Shown here: positions 16,969-26,121 of the stretch, one piece after another
Numbering within the stretch: position 1 is the first letter of the stretch
How the letters are laid out: every line of letters begins with the position of its first letter
NCBI RefSeq assembly: GCF_016918075.2
Contig: NZ_JAERPS020000003.1
Coordinates: 248,001-312,000, forward strand
Direction: 5' to 3'
DNA length: 64,000 nt
DNA from: Rheinheimera maricola
GTDB taxonomy: Bacteria; Pseudomonadota; Gammaproteobacteria; Enterobacterales; Alteromonadaceae
Translations under genes and position numbers: made by a program
Notes under the pieces: model-generated
What the model saw: only the letters and a program-made list of their open reading frames with translations
Databases searched by the model: none
Told to the model about the DNA's origin: nothing

Positions 16969-17667
16969 CTATCGGCCGGGCAGTTTTTGCCAGGTCACAT
17001 CATCGCGCACATACACCGGCTCTGCCAGCTCGGCGGCGATAAACTGGCCGGCGCTCAATGCCGGCAGCGCCAGCGTCAGCATATCCTGCGCTGACGGGTA
17101 TAAAATATCAGCGGCAATAACGGCCGGCTGTTTTGCTAACAAGGCCTCAGCGTACGTTTGCCAACCAGTGCCGACAGCATGTACTTCGCCATTAAGGCCA
17201 AAGTCACTGATGTCTTGCGGTTTAATGGCAACTTCGTTGCTGAGTGCCTGCATCAGGCCTTGTTGTAAGCTGAAACTGCCGATATATACTTCCGCCATCC
17301 GCGCATCTATTGCGGCAATTACCTGCTTCGCACCATACAAACGCTGCGCCGCCTGGGCCATCGCCGCTAGTGTTGACACACCGTGTACCGGCACATCGGC
17401 GCCAAACGCCAGCCCCTGGGTAACACCAACGCCAATGCGCACACCGGTAAAACTGCCGGGGCCACGGCCAAACACAATACCGTCAAGCTGATTAAGGCTG
17501 ATACCGGCCTGACGTAACAACTGCTGCACCATCGGCAATATACGTTTGCTATGCTGCTGCGGGCAAACTTCATCTAACGTTAGCACTTCACTGCCGTATT
17601 GCAGCGCTACCGAGCAGGCTTCGGTTGAGGTATCAAGGGCAAGTAGTTTTATTGAGGCGTTGTTCAA
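16969..17667 (-). CDS. tsaB: tRNA N6-threonylcarbamoyladenosine protein TsaB
   Basis: A 232-residue ASKHA-fold partner of TsaD in the universal t6A37 tRNA modification. The phosphate-binding start LLALDTSTEACSVAL and the GPGSFTGVRIGVGVTQGLAFG motif are diagnostic. The likely start is a TTG at 17665-17667, one base after the yoaA stop and with AGGA 9 nt upstream. No ATG in the right place exists. The tsaB-yoaA pairing is conserved in gammaproteobacteria; the pair is probably co-transcribed, yoaA first. Confidence 0.93.
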   Translation of the reverse strand: MNNASIKLLALDTSTEACSVALQYGSEVLTLDEVCPQQHSKRILPMVQQLLRQAGISLNQLDGIVFGRGPGSFTGVRIGVGVTQGLAFGADVPVHGVSTLAAMAQAAQRLYGAKQVIAAIDARMAEVYIGSFSLQQGLMQALSNEVAIKPQDISDFGLNGEVHAVGTGWQTYAEALLAKQPAVIAADILYPSAQDMLTLALPALSAGQFIAAELAEPVYVRDDVTWQKLPGR

Positions 17668-17668
17668 C

Positions 17669-19594
17669 TTAGTTGTCCTGTTTCATCTGTTGTAAAAAGT
17701 TTACCGCTTCATCCAGCGAGCGGGTGCGGCGCATTGGCGGTAAGCTGGTTAAAAAAACTTCACCATAAGGTTTGGTAACCAAACGGTTGTCGCAAATTAC
17801 CATTACACCGCGATCGGTAACATCGCGAATTAACCGGCCTACACCCTGTTTTAGCGTAATGACCGCTTGCGGTAACTGCACCTGAGCAAAAGGGTCCTGG
17901 CCGCGCATAACGCAGTCTTCACTGCGGGCTTGCAGTAAGGGCTCATCCGGCGAGGCAAACGGCAGTTTGTCGATAATGACACAGCTTAGCGTATCGCCAC
18001 GCACATCGACGCCTTCCCAAAAACTGCCGGTACCCAGCAGCACGGCATTATCCAGCTTAACAAACTGATCCAGCAGCAACCGCTTACCAATACTGCCCTG
18101 CACCAGCACTGGCTGGCGGATCAGATCCGGCAACTGCCTTGCTACCAGTTGCAGCATGCGATGGCTGGTAAATAAGAAAAAGCAGCGGCCGTTATTGGCT
18201 TCTATCAAGCGCACCGCAATTTGCAGTAGCTGTTTTGCCATGCCCTGCTCGTGCGGTTCGCTAAGATAGCGCGGTACGCACAACAGCGCTTGCTCGGAAT
18301 AATTAAACGGGCTTTCCAGCAACAGCGTTTTGGCCTCGTTAAGCCCCATCTGCGCGGTGTAATGGCTAAAGCCATGATTTACCGACAAGGTAGCCGAGGT
18401 AAATACCCAGCTGCGCTCATCTGTGGCGACAATATCACGGAACTTGTCGGCGATACTCAGCGGGGTTAAGTGCAGGCTAACGTGCAGGCGGGTGGTTTCA
18501 AACCAAAGACTAACACCGCTTTGCTGCATATCGGTTAGCTTTGCTAAGCGGGTTTTACACAGGGCCAAACGCTCAAAGGCGTTGTCAATTAAATCACTGC
18601 GACCAAGGCTGTTTTTCATCACCAGATACAGCATATCTATCGCTTCGCCAACGCGGTTTAACGCGGTTTGCATCTCAGGTTTCTGGTAAGCCTCGCGCCA
18701 GTTACCTTTTGCCGGTTCGGTGCCAAACTGCAGGCGCCAGTCTTTAATTAGCAGCGCCACTTTGTCGGCGGTTTTAGCTAATTGCGGGTGATCACGCAGT
18801 TCGGTTTTACAGGCGGTGTCGATATCACGGCATAAATCGAGCAGCAGCCGGCTGGAGACATTTTCGCCAAAGTAATCACTGGCAATATCCGGCAACTGAT
18901 GCGCTTCATCGAAGATAATCACATCCATTTGCGGCAACAACTCGCCAAAGCCGGTGTCTTTTAACGCTAAATCGGCAAAGAATAAGTGATGGTTAACCAC
19001 CACCAGATCAGCTGCCTGGGCTTTTTTGCGCGCTTTTAATAAGTGGCAATCTTCATACACCGGGCAGTCTTTTCCCAGGCAGTTGTCGGTGGTGCTGGTA
19101 ACATAGGGCAGTGCTTTGGAGTCCTCGGCGATATAACTTAGCTCGCCGATATCACCGCTTTGCGTTTCGGCCGACCATTTTTTGATCAGGCTTAAATCCT
19201 GGATAAGCTGCTCATCCTGCATTGGCACATGGTTGTAATGCTGCTCTAAGCGGAATAAACACAAATAATTACTGCGGCCTTTAAGCAGCGCCAGCTGCAA
19301 CGGGCTGGCCAACGCTTTGACGACTTTGGGCAAATCACGAAAATACAGCTGTTCCTGCAGGTTTTTTGTACCGGTAGACAACACCACTTTTTTGCCGCTA
19401 AGCAGCGCTGGCACTAAATAAGCGTAAGTTTTACCAGTACCGGTGCCGGCTTCTACTACCAGAGCGCCCGGTGTTTCAATAATCTCAGCTACTGCCAGCG
19501 CCATTTCAAGCTGGGCGTCGCGGGCGTTAAAGCCGGCAATGTGCGACGCAAGCGCGCCGCCTGGGGCAAAGGCGCTGACAACCTGCTTACGCAT
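17669..19594 (-). CDS. yoaA: XPD/DinG-family ATP-dependent DNA helicase YoaA
   Basis: A 641-residue superfamily 2 helicase. Walker A is VEAGTGTGKTYAYL, the DEAH box is IIFDEAHQLPD, and C-terminal helicase motifs include LLGTGSFWEGVDVRGD and GVGRLIRDVTDRG. Four cysteines that would hold a 4Fe-4S cluster lie between motifs Ia and II (CLFRLEQHY then NCLGKDCPVYEDC). YoaA acts in DNA damage tolerance, in E. coli together with HolC. Immediately followed by tsaB. Confidence 0.94.
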   Translation of the reverse strand: MRKQVVSAFAPGGALASHIAGFNARDAQLEMALAVAEIIETPGALVVEAGTGTGKTYAYLVPALLSGKKVVLSTGTKNLQEQLYFRDLPKVVKALASPLQLALLKGRSNYLCLFRLEQHYNHVPMQDEQLIQDLSLIKKWSAETQSGDIGELSYIAEDSKALPYVTSTTDNCLGKDCPVYEDCHLLKARKKAQAADLVVVNHHLFFADLALKDTGFGELLPQMDVIIFDEAHQLPDIASDYFGENVSSRLLLDLCRDIDTACKTELRDHPQLAKTADKVALLIKDWRLQFGTEPAKGNWREAYQKPEMQTALNRVGEAIDMLYLVMKNSLGRSDLIDNAFERLALCKTRLAKLTDMQQSGVSLWFETTRLHVSLHLTPLSIADKFRDIVATDERSWVFTSATLSVNHGFSHYTAQMGLNEAKTLLLESPFNYSEQALLCVPRYLSEPHEQGMAKQLLQIAVRLIEANNGRCFFLFTSHRMLQLVARQLPDLIRQPVLVQGSIGKRLLLDQFVKLDNAVLLGTGSFWEGVDVRGDTLSCVIIDKLPFASPDEPLLQARSEDCVMRGQDPFAQVQLPQAVITLKQGVGRLIRDVTDRGVMVICDNRLVTKPYGEVFLTSLPPMRRTRSLDEAVNFLQQMKQDN

Positions 19595-19682
19595 AACGGC
19601 TCGAATTAGGGAGATAGATCAAAAACACAGCAGAAACCGATAACAATACAAGACGGCTATTATGCCTTATTAGCGGGTAAAT

Positions 19683-19934
19683 TCAGACAAAAATATCCAG
19701 ATGGCCATCTTTATCCACGTGTTGCTCTTCTTCTGGCGTGGTGTAAGGCGCATCGGGATACTCTTCCTGCTGTGCATCACGTTTGCGTGCCTGTCGGGTT
19801 AAAATAAGATACTTTTGCTCGTTTGGCTTAATTGGACTTAAGCGCGCATCTTTAAACACCGGCACCACCTGCTTGGGATCAGGCTCAACCGGCGTGCCAG
19901 GTACGCGCTGTACAAAGGGCATAAAAGCATCCAT
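19683..19934 (-). CDS. Small hypothetical protein
   Basis: An 83-residue, charged, proline-rich soluble protein that I cannot assign. It begins MDAFMPFVQRVPGTPVEPDP and ends with an acidic stretch EEEQHVDKDGHLDIFV. The ATG at 19932-19934 is preceded by AGGAG at good spacing, which I prefer to an in-frame TTG five codons upstream. It lies between yoaA and the peptidase operon without clear linkage to either. Confidence 0.6.
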   Translation of the reverse strand: MDAFMPFVQRVPGTPVEPDPKQVVPVFKDARLSPIKPNEQKYLILTRQARKRDAQQEEYPDAPYTTPEEEQHVDKDGHLDIFV

Positions 19935-20041
19935 CCGTTTCTCCTGCAATGGTACATAGTGTTATGTACTGTTATCGGCCAACAAAACGTTAACTTAATT
20001 TTAGGAGATAGTAATAGCTGCTAAAGTTCCCTTAACCTGGC

Positions 20042-21238
20042 TTAGCTAAACGGCTGATCTACAGCTCGTGCCGGCTCAGTAAACCAGCGCGGGCCTTGCT
20101 CAGTCATATAAAAATGGTCCTCCAGGCGCACGCCAAATTCGCCTGGTAGCACCAGCATCGGCTCATTGCTAAAGCACATACCTTCTGCCAGCGGCAGTTG
20201 GTTACCCTCGACCAGATAGGGCCATTCGTGAATATCCAGGCCAATACCATGGCCGGTGCGATGTGGCAGGCCCGGCAACTGATAGCCCGGGCCATAACCC
20301 TGCTGCGTAAGATAAGCCCGTGCGGCCCGGTCAACTTCCTGACAAGCCACCCCCAATTGTGCTGCAGCAAAGGCCGCCGCCTGGGCAGTTTTCTCGTGCT
20401 GCCATACCTCACGCTGCCGCGCGCTTGGCGTGCCAAACACATAACTGCGGGTAATATCAGACAGATAGCCGTGCAGGCGGCAACCGGTATCAATTAACAC
20501 CATGTCACCGTCAGCCAGTGCCTTAGGCTTAGCCACACCATGCGGGAAAGCGGTATCGCCGCCAAATAACACGATAACGAAGTAACTGCCCTCTGCAGCC
20601 CCCACTTTACGGTGTGCCGAATCAATAAAGGCTTCAACTTCAGCCACGGTAATGCCGCTATATAACATGCTGGCTGTCGCTTTATGCACCGCCAGGGTCA
20701 TGTCCATCGCCCGCTGCATAATGGCCAGCTCGGCCGCAGATTTAAGCCGCCGGCAAGGTGCGCTAATACCCGCAGCATTGGTAAGCTGCAGAGCAGGGTT
20801 AGCAGTTTTTAAGCCATCGGCGATGAAAAACGCCGCACTTTCATCCAGTGCCAATACCGTTTTACCTTGCAGCAACTGCACACATAACTGATACGGGCTT
20901 TCGTGCTCTTGCCAGCCATGCAGCTCGCCGGGTAGCAGCAGTAAGGGCGCTATGGTGCCGCGCTCAAATTCAGGAATAACATAATGCAGGCTGCCATCGG
21001 CCAGCAGCAAGGCCGCTACCAGCCGCTCACTGGCATACCAGTGTAAACCGGTAAAATAGTATAAATTTGTACCGGCGGTTAACAGCATGGCATCCACCTG
21101 TTGCTGCTGCATTAGCTGACAAGCATTAGCCTGACGCTGAGAAAACTCATCCGCCGTGATTGGCACAACGCCAGCGGTCATATCGCTTAGCCGGGCTAAT
21201 GCGTCTGCAGCGCTTGCGCCACCAATTTGCTTGCTCAT
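20042..21238 (-). CDS. M24 metallopeptidase (prolidase / X-Pro aminopeptidase type)
   Basis: A 398-residue creatinase/prolidase-fold enzyme. The N-terminal domain is followed by the pita-bread catalytic domain with the five metal ligands: Asp in VLIDTGCRLHG, Asp in LSDITRSYVFG, His in RTGHGIGLDIHEWPYL, Glu in CFSNEPMLVLPG and Glu in GVRLEDHFYM. It should remove residues next to proline or hydroxyproline, or cleave X-Pro dipeptides. Last gene of the hydroxyproline operon, overlapping the dehydrogenase by 4 nt (ATGA). Its placement suggests it supplies free proline and hydroxyproline from collagen peptides in the cytoplasm. Confidence 0.9.
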   Translation of the reverse strand: MSKQIGGASAADALARLSDMTAGVVPITADEFSQRQANACQLMQQQQVDAMLLTAGTNLYYFTGLHWYASERLVAALLLADGSLHYVIPEFERGTIAPLLLLPGELHGWQEHESPYQLCVQLLQGKTVLALDESAAFFIADGLKTANPALQLTNAAGISAPCRRLKSAAELAIMQRAMDMTLAVHKATASMLYSGITVAEVEAFIDSAHRKVGAAEGSYFVIVLFGGDTAFPHGVAKPKALADGDMVLIDTGCRLHGYLSDITRSYVFGTPSARQREVWQHEKTAQAAAFAAAQLGVACQEVDRAARAYLTQQGYGPGYQLPGLPHRTGHGIGLDIHEWPYLVEGNQLPLAEGMCFSNEPMLVLPGEFGVRLEDHFYMTEQGPRWFTEPARAVDQPFS

Positions 21239-22740
21239 GCTTTATCTCCATTTAAATTGGGGAAGTTCTGGTAACACAATGGCCGTAAGAAGCGATCTAC
21301 TGCCCGGCTGCCTACCGCAGTATAACGGCTGTCGGTAGCCGCCGGAAAGGGCCCGCCATGCTGCATAGCGGCACACACTTCTACGCCCGTTGGCATTTGG
21401 GCATAAATTAACCGGCCGCAGTGCACTTCCAGCTCTTGCAATAATGCCTGCATCTTAGCCAACTCTTGCTCTGTCGCATACAGGGTTGCGGTTAACTGCC
21501 CTTGCAAGGTGGTGGCCAGCATCTGCAGTTGCGTAGTATCAGCATATTCAATCAATACTGTGGCCGGGCCAAAAATTTCCTGCTGCAAGATGCCATGTTG
21601 TAAAAACGCATTAGCAGTCGTCGCAAAAAGTCGCGGCCGGGTATAGCAGGCGCTTTCTTCACCTTGTCCCTCAGCCAGCAAGGCCACAGCTGCGCATTGC
21701 CGTAATGCCTGACAGCCGTCGCGGTAGTGCTTGGCAATTTTCGCCGTTAACATGGCGCCCGCCTGCGCCTGGCCAAAGTGCAGCTTAAGCTGGGACTGCA
21801 ACACCGCGGCCCCCTTAGGCACAAATACCAGCGCCGGCCGGGTGCAAAACTGACCACAGCCGTTAAGCACCGACTGCGCCAATTGCGTAGCAAAGTGTTC
21901 ACTGTGCTGCGCCAGATAATCTGGCGTAACAAACAACGGGTTTTGCGAGCCAAGCTCACCAAAAAACGGTATTGGCTGTGGCCGTTGCCAAATCAAGCGC
22001 TGAAAATGCATGCCCAGCTGCTCAGAGCCGGTAAAGGCTACCGCTTTAATCGCCGGATGGCGCAGCAGTGCCTCTGAAAATGCATGCTGGCGGGCATGCA
22101 CCAGGCTAAACACCCCAGCTGGCATCGCCGTTTTATCGGCTGCAGAGGCTATGGCTTGTGCCGCCAGCTCAGATGTGGCCGGATGGGCATTATGTGCTTT
22201 AACAATTACCGGACAACCGGCGGCCAGTGCCGAGGCGGTGTCGCCGCCTGCCACCGAAAATGCCAGCGGAAAGTTACTGGCAGCAAATACCAGCACCGGC
22301 CCCAGCGGCACTTTGCCAAGCCGCAGTGCTGGCCTGGGTAACGGTTGGCGCTCTGGCAACGCCGGCAGGCTGCAATCGTTGGCGGGCGCACGCAGCTCAG
22401 TAGCGAACAGGCGTAACTGGTTGCAGGTGCGGCCCAGCTCACTTTGTGCTCTGGCTGGTGCTAATGCAGTCTCCTGCACCATAGTGCTGACAATCTCAGC
22501 CTGGCGCTGCTCCAACTCAGTGGCAATTGCATCAAGAAAACCGGCTCTGGCGGCGGCCGTTACATAGCGATAAAGCGCAAAGGCTGCGGTGGCTTGCTCT
22601 GTTAAACTATGTAGTTCGGCTTCACCGGCTTCGGCAAAGCACCAGGGCAGCGCCGCGTTTTGCGCCGGATTAAAAGATGTGTTGCTTGCTTCCGGCTGAC
22701 CACACCAGTGACCGCCGATATAATGTTGACCTGTAATCAT
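21235..22740 (-). CDS. 2-oxoglutarate semialdehyde dehydrogenase (aldehyde dehydrogenase family)
   Basis: A 501-residue NAD(P)-dependent aldehyde dehydrogenase of the KGSADH type. The general-base Glu262 is in PFFGELGSQNPLF and the catalytic Cys299 in NGCGQFCTRPALV; VAFTGSEQLG is the nucleotide-binding region and the FAASNFPLAFSVAGGDTAS start of the Rossmann domain is typical of this subgroup. In the hydroxyproline pathway it oxidises 2-oxoglutarate semialdehyde to 2-oxoglutarate. It sits between the epimerase (2-nt gap) and the M24 peptidase. The substrate call relies on family type plus neighbours. Confidence 0.88.
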   Translation of the reverse strand: MITGQHYIGGHWCGQPEASNTSFNPAQNAALPWCFAEAGEAELHSLTEQATAAFALYRYVTAAARAGFLDAIATELEQRQAEIVSTMVQETALAPARAQSELGRTCNQLRLFATELRAPANDCSLPALPERQPLPRPALRLGKVPLGPVLVFAASNFPLAFSVAGGDTASALAAGCPVIVKAHNAHPATSELAAQAIASAADKTAMPAGVFSLVHARQHAFSEALLRHPAIKAVAFTGSEQLGMHFQRLIWQRPQPIPFFGELGSQNPLFVTPDYLAQHSEHFATQLAQSVLNGCGQFCTRPALVFVPKGAAVLQSQLKLHFGQAQAGAMLTAKIAKHYRDGCQALRQCAAVALLAEGQGEESACYTRPRLFATTANAFLQHGILQQEIFGPATVLIEYADTTQLQMLATTLQGQLTATLYATEQELAKMQALLQELEVHCGRLIYAQMPTGVEVCAAMQHGGPFPAATDSRYTAVGSRAVDRFLRPLCYQNFPNLNGDKA

Positions 22741-22742
22741 AA

Positions 22743-23744
22743 TTACCTCACCAGAAAACCTTCAGCGTAGGGATCGGCATCGTCGATGCGGATCTGGTTA
22801 GAACCGTAAACATGGGCCCAGCCTTCAATCGACGGTATTATTGCTGTGCACCCCGCTACCTCTGTTACCGCCTCCACCACACCGCTAAACTGGCTGCCAA
22901 TAATGCTCTCGTGCACAAAACGCTCACCCTGCTTTAATAAACCACGGGTAAAACGCTGCGCCATACGGGCGCTGGTGCCGGTGCCGCATGGCGAGCGGTC
23001 AATAGCGCCGTCACCATAAAACACCGCGTTGGCACCATCAGAGCCCGGCGTTTTTGGTGTGCCGGTCCACAGCACATGGCTAATGCCGCTAATACTGTTA
23101 TCCAAAGGATGCTGACACTGATAAGCGTTATTAATTGCCTCGCGCAGCAGTGGGCTAAAATGCAGCACCTTATCTGCACTCCAGTGCTCTAACCCCGGGA
23201 AATTGGCTTGAGGCTCGACAATGGCGTAAAAATTACCGCCATAAGCGACATCGATAATCAGCTCGCCCAGGCCGGGCACACTAACGCAGGCGTCGGCGAT
23301 AGCCAGATAAGACGGCACATTGATAAGCTTTACCGCCAGCACTTTGTCGCCCTGCTGTTTATAACTAACGCGAATTTGCCCGGCCGGTACGTCCAGCGTT
23401 AGTTCACCCGGAGTTTTTGGGGTTAATAAACCGCTTTCAATTGCCGCAGTAACAGTACCGATAGTGCCATGACCGCACATTGGCAAGCAGCCACTGGTTT
23501 CGATAAACAGCACCGAGGCATCAGCATTGTCAGAGCAAGGCGGATACAAAAATGCCCCCGACATCATGGCGTGGCCGCGTGGCTCAAACATCAGGCCTTT
23601 GCGGATCCAGTCATGATTGGCGAGAAAATCCAGCCGTTTTTCGCTCATGCTGTCCCCGCGCAATACCGGATGGCCGCTGGTTACCAGCCGCACCGGATTA
23701 CCACAGGTATGGGCATCGATACAAAAATAGGTTCCTTTTAACAC
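22743..23744 (-). CDS. 4-hydroxyproline 2-epimerase (proline racemase family)
   Basis: A 333-residue enzyme converting trans-4-hydroxy-L-proline to cis-4-hydroxy-D-proline. The two catalytic cysteines are Cys90 in LPMCGHGTIG and Cys253 in DRSPCGTGTSA, both intact, which separates it from the Thr-containing dehydratase subgroup. The N-terminal IDAHTCGNPVRLVTSG is characteristic. The residues around the second Cys fit the hydroxyproline rather than the proline racemase subgroup, as does the gene context: deaminase upstream, semialdehyde dehydrogenase downstream. Cytoplasmic. Confidence 0.93.
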   Translation of the reverse strand: MLKGTYFCIDAHTCGNPVRLVTSGHPVLRGDSMSEKRLDFLANHDWIRKGLMFEPRGHAMMSGAFLYPPCSDNADASVLFIETSGCLPMCGHGTIGTVTAAIESGLLTPKTPGELTLDVPAGQIRVSYKQQGDKVLAVKLINVPSYLAIADACVSVPGLGELIIDVAYGGNFYAIVEPQANFPGLEHWSADKVLHFSPLLREAINNAYQCQHPLDNSISGISHVLWTGTPKTPGSDGANAVFYGDGAIDRSPCGTGTSARMAQRFTRGLLKQGERFVHESIIGSQFSGVVEAVTEVAGCTAIIPSIEGWAHVYGSNQIRIDDADPYAEGFLVR

Positions 23745-23761
23745 ACCGCTTCCCCGCTTTG

Positions 23762-24685
23762 TTATTGCGCCAGCACAGCGTGATATTTGGCCAGGTCGGG
23801 TCGGGTACGCAGCGCCTGTGTTACCACCTGCTCAACATAAGCACGCTCTGCGCCTTCTAGTGCCAACCGCGGCAAACGCACATGCTCACTGCCACGCTCC
23901 AGCAGTTGCTCTGCCAGCTTGATGCACTGCACTAAAGTTGGAATGGTATCAAGGCGTAATAGCGGCATAAACCAGCGGTATAGCTCGCGCGCTTCGCTGA
24001 TGCGCCCGGCCCGGGCTAACTTAAACAGCATCACCGACTCGCGTGGAAACACATTGGTTAAACCGGAGATCCAGCCGGTGGCGCCCAGTAATATGGACTC
24101 CAGCGCAATATCATCCACACCGCAAAAAATCTGGAAACGCTCACCAAAACGGCTCTGCAGCTCGGTGATACGCCGGGTATCGGTAGTAGATTCTTTAATG
24201 GCGACGATATTCGGCTCTTCTGCCAAAATCGTTGTCATCTCAAGGTTAATATCCACACCATAGCTGACCGGATTGTTGTACAGCATAATCGGCAATTTCG
24301 TCGCCCGCGCCACGGTTTGATAGTGCACCAGCACTTCACGGTCTGTGCCGCGATACACCACTGCCGGCAGCAGCATAATGCCATCTACACCAATTTGCTC
24401 AGCGGCTTTAATATAGTCGATTGCCTGGCCCGCACTGTGCTCGGTGCAACCGGCAATTACCGGAATGCGCCCGGCCACCGTCTTTACCGTTTGTTGCAGA
24501 AACTCGCGCTTCTCCGTGCTGGTAAGTGAGGCATTTTCACCCACGGTACCCAGCGCAATAATGCCGTCGATACCGTCGGCTATTAATTGCTCCAGCATAC
24601 GGGCGTTTGCCGCATAGTTAATACTGCCATCTTGCTGAAATTGGGTGGAGATTGCCGGATAAACCCCTTGCCAGTTTAGTTGCAT
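23762..24685 (-). CDS. Pyrroline-4-hydroxy-2-carboxylate deaminase (DHDPS family)
   Basis: A 307-residue TIM-barrel lyase of the dihydrodipicolinate synthase family. The Schiff-base Lys164 is in IVAIKESTTDTRR, the catalytic Tyr136 in LYNNPVSYG, and GTVGENASLTSTEKREF is the carboxylate-binding loop. Among hydroxyproline genes, this family converts 1-pyrroline-4-hydroxy-2-carboxylate to 2-oxoglutarate semialdehyde with loss of ammonia and water. First gene of the minus-strand operon, divergent from the oxidoreductase gene. A perfect ATTGTATACAAT palindrome lies 38 bp upstream of its ATG. Confidence 0.88.
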   Translation of the reverse strand: MQLNWQGVYPAISTQFQQDGSINYAANARMLEQLIADGIDGIIALGTVGENASLTSTEKREFLQQTVKTVAGRIPVIAGCTEHSAGQAIDYIKAAEQIGVDGIMLLPAVVYRGTDREVLVHYQTVARATKLPIMLYNNPVSYGVDINLEMTTILAEEPNIVAIKESTTDTRRITELQSRFGERFQIFCGVDDIALESILLGATGWISGLTNVFPRESVMLFKLARAGRISEARELYRWFMPLLRLDTIPTLVQCIKLAEQLLERGSEHVRLPRLALEGAERAYVEQVVTQALRTRPDLAKYHAVLAQ

Positions 24686-24722
24686 TTTTTTTAACCTCTA
24701 TCATTGATGTTGGATAAAGAAT

Positions 24723-24734
24723 ATTGTATACAAT
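24723..24734. promoter_or_regulatory. Palindromic operator ATTGTATACAAT, site 1
   Basis: Perfect 12-bp palindrome in the 80-bp region shared by the divergent hydroxyproline operon and the oxidoreductase gene, about 31-38 bp from each start codon. One site could control both directions. Same sequence recurs, exact or nearly so, at four other promoters of the locus. Confidence 0.8.
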
Positions 24735-24765
24735 CTACATTATCAAGTGATTTTGGAATTTAACT

Positions 24766-26028
24766 GTGCAACAGCTTTGTATTATCGGTGGCGGTATAGT
24801 GGGACTTTGCAACGCATTATTTTTGCAGCAAGCCGGATTTGACGTGCTGTTGCTCGATGCCAACGCCGTTGGTAGCGGTTGCTCTGCTGGCAATGCTGGC
24901 CATTTCGCCACAGAACAGGTATTCCCGCTGGCGCAGCCGGCGCTGCTTCGCCAACTGCCAGCCATGCTATTAAATCCGCTGGGGCCTTTGCGCATTCGCA
25001 GCGGCTACTTGCTGCAGGCGCTACCCTGGTTTGCCCGTTTTGTCGCCAATATGCGTAAGGACAAGCGCAATGCAAATCAGCAGGCACTAAGCGGTTTAAA
25101 CCATGCCAGCCTGGCCAGCTGGCAAAAGCTGCTGCATAGCTGTCAGCTTAGCCAACAGATCCAATATCGCGGTGCGCTGCTGGTAACAGAGCGCAGCGAC
25201 TTAACCGCTTTGCAACAGCAGTATCAGGCTTATCGTGACGCCGGTATTGACGTGCGCTGGTGCAAGCAAAATGAATTACTGCAACTGGAGCCAGCGCTGA
25301 GTGCCAAGCTTACTGCCGCGCTGGATTTTACTGAAGTGGCGCACAGCTGCGACCCACTGGCGCTGTGTCAGCAACTTTATCAGCAGTTTTGTCAGCTGGG
25401 TGGCCGCTATATGCGCACTGACGTACGTCAGATAATACCAACACCAAAACGGCATCGGCTTATCTGTAGCCATGGCGACATCAACGCTGAGCAGGTCATC
25501 ATTGCTGCCGGCGCGCACTCAGCACAACTTACGCGGCAATTAGGCTGGCCGGTGCCGCTGGAAGCAGAACGCGGCTATCACCTGATGCTACAAGCTGCAG
25601 ACCTTAGCCGGCCGGTTAGCTCGCTAGAGCGTAAGTGCATAATGACACCGATGCAGCACGGCCTGCGTGTGGCCGGTACCGCAGAATTTGCCGGTTTGCA
25701 GGCTAAACCCGATTATCAGCGCGCCATTGTACTTCAGCAACATGCCGATCAGTTACTGCGCCAGCGCACCGCCGCTGTTAGGCCAGAGGCAGAGGCTGCA
25801 GAGCACGTGTTTGCTAACCATACCGTCTGGGCCGGTAACCGGCCATCACTACCCGACTCGTTGCCGGTGCTGGGCTCTTGCCCACGCCATACCGGCATCT
25901 ATTACAACTTTGGCCATCAGCATCTGGGATTAACCCAGGCCGCATTCAGCGCCGAGCTGCTAACCAGTTGTCTGTTGAAACAAACACCAGCGCTTGATCT
26001 GACCCCGTTTCGGATCAATCGCTTCTGA
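24766..26028 (+). CDS. FAD-dependent D-amino-acid oxidoreductase, probable cis-4-hydroxy-D-proline oxidase/dehydrogenase
   Basis: A 420-residue DAO-family flavoprotein. The dinucleotide-binding motif CIIGGGIVGLCNALFLQQAG is at the very N-terminus, a GSGCSAGNAGHFA stretch contacts FAD, and the C-terminal IYYNFGHQHLGLTQAAF is the second flavin motif. It should oxidise cis-4-hydroxy-D-proline to 1-pyrroline-4-hydroxy-2-carboxylate, the step between the epimerase and the deaminase encoded next to it. The GTG at 24766 gives the correct N-terminus; the ribosome-binding site is weak. It appears as a single subunit with no partner subunits nearby, so membrane quinone or oxygen may be the acceptor. 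Confidence 0.86.
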   Translation: MQQLCIIGGGIVGLCNALFLQQAGFDVLLLDANAVGSGCSAGNAGHFATEQVFPLAQPALLRQLPAMLLNPLGPLRIRSGYLLQALPWFARFVANMRKDKRNANQQALSGLNHASLASWQKLLHSCQLSQQIQYRGALLVTERSDLTALQQQYQAYRDAGIDVRWCKQNELLQLEPALSAKLTAALDFTEVAHSCDPLALCQQLYQQFCQLGGRYMRTDVRQIIPTPKRHRLICSHGDINAEQVIIAAGAHSAQLTRQLGWPVPLEAERGYHLMLQAADLSRPVSSLERKCIMTPMQHGLRVAGTAEFAGLQAKPDYQRAIVLQQHADQLLRQRTAAVRPEAEAAEHVFANHTVWAGNRPSLPDSLPVLGSCPRHTGIYYNFGHQHLGLTQAAFSAELLTSCLLKQTPALDLTPFRINRF

Positions 26029-26092
26029 ATTTTTTTCCGCCATTTAGCGTGGAATTTTTGCAGCTGTAGGCAAAAACTTTTAACCATAATTA

Positions 26093-26104
26093 AAATATAC
26101 AATA
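26093..26104. promoter_or_regulatory. Partial operator-like site before the TonB receptor gene
   Basis: AAAATATACAAT matches the locus palindrome at 9 of 12 positions; only the TATACAAT half is intact. It lies 17 bp before the ATG and may equally be part of the promoter. Weak support. Confidence 0.35.
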
Positions 26105-26121
26105 TACAGGAAGCAACAGCG

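Noticed and set aside
20104..20493. Long overlapping minus-strand frame inside the M24 peptidase gene, and many others like it inside fadD, yoaA and the aldehyde dehydrogenase gene.
   Set aside because: Arginine/alanine-rich shadow translations of well-supported genes.
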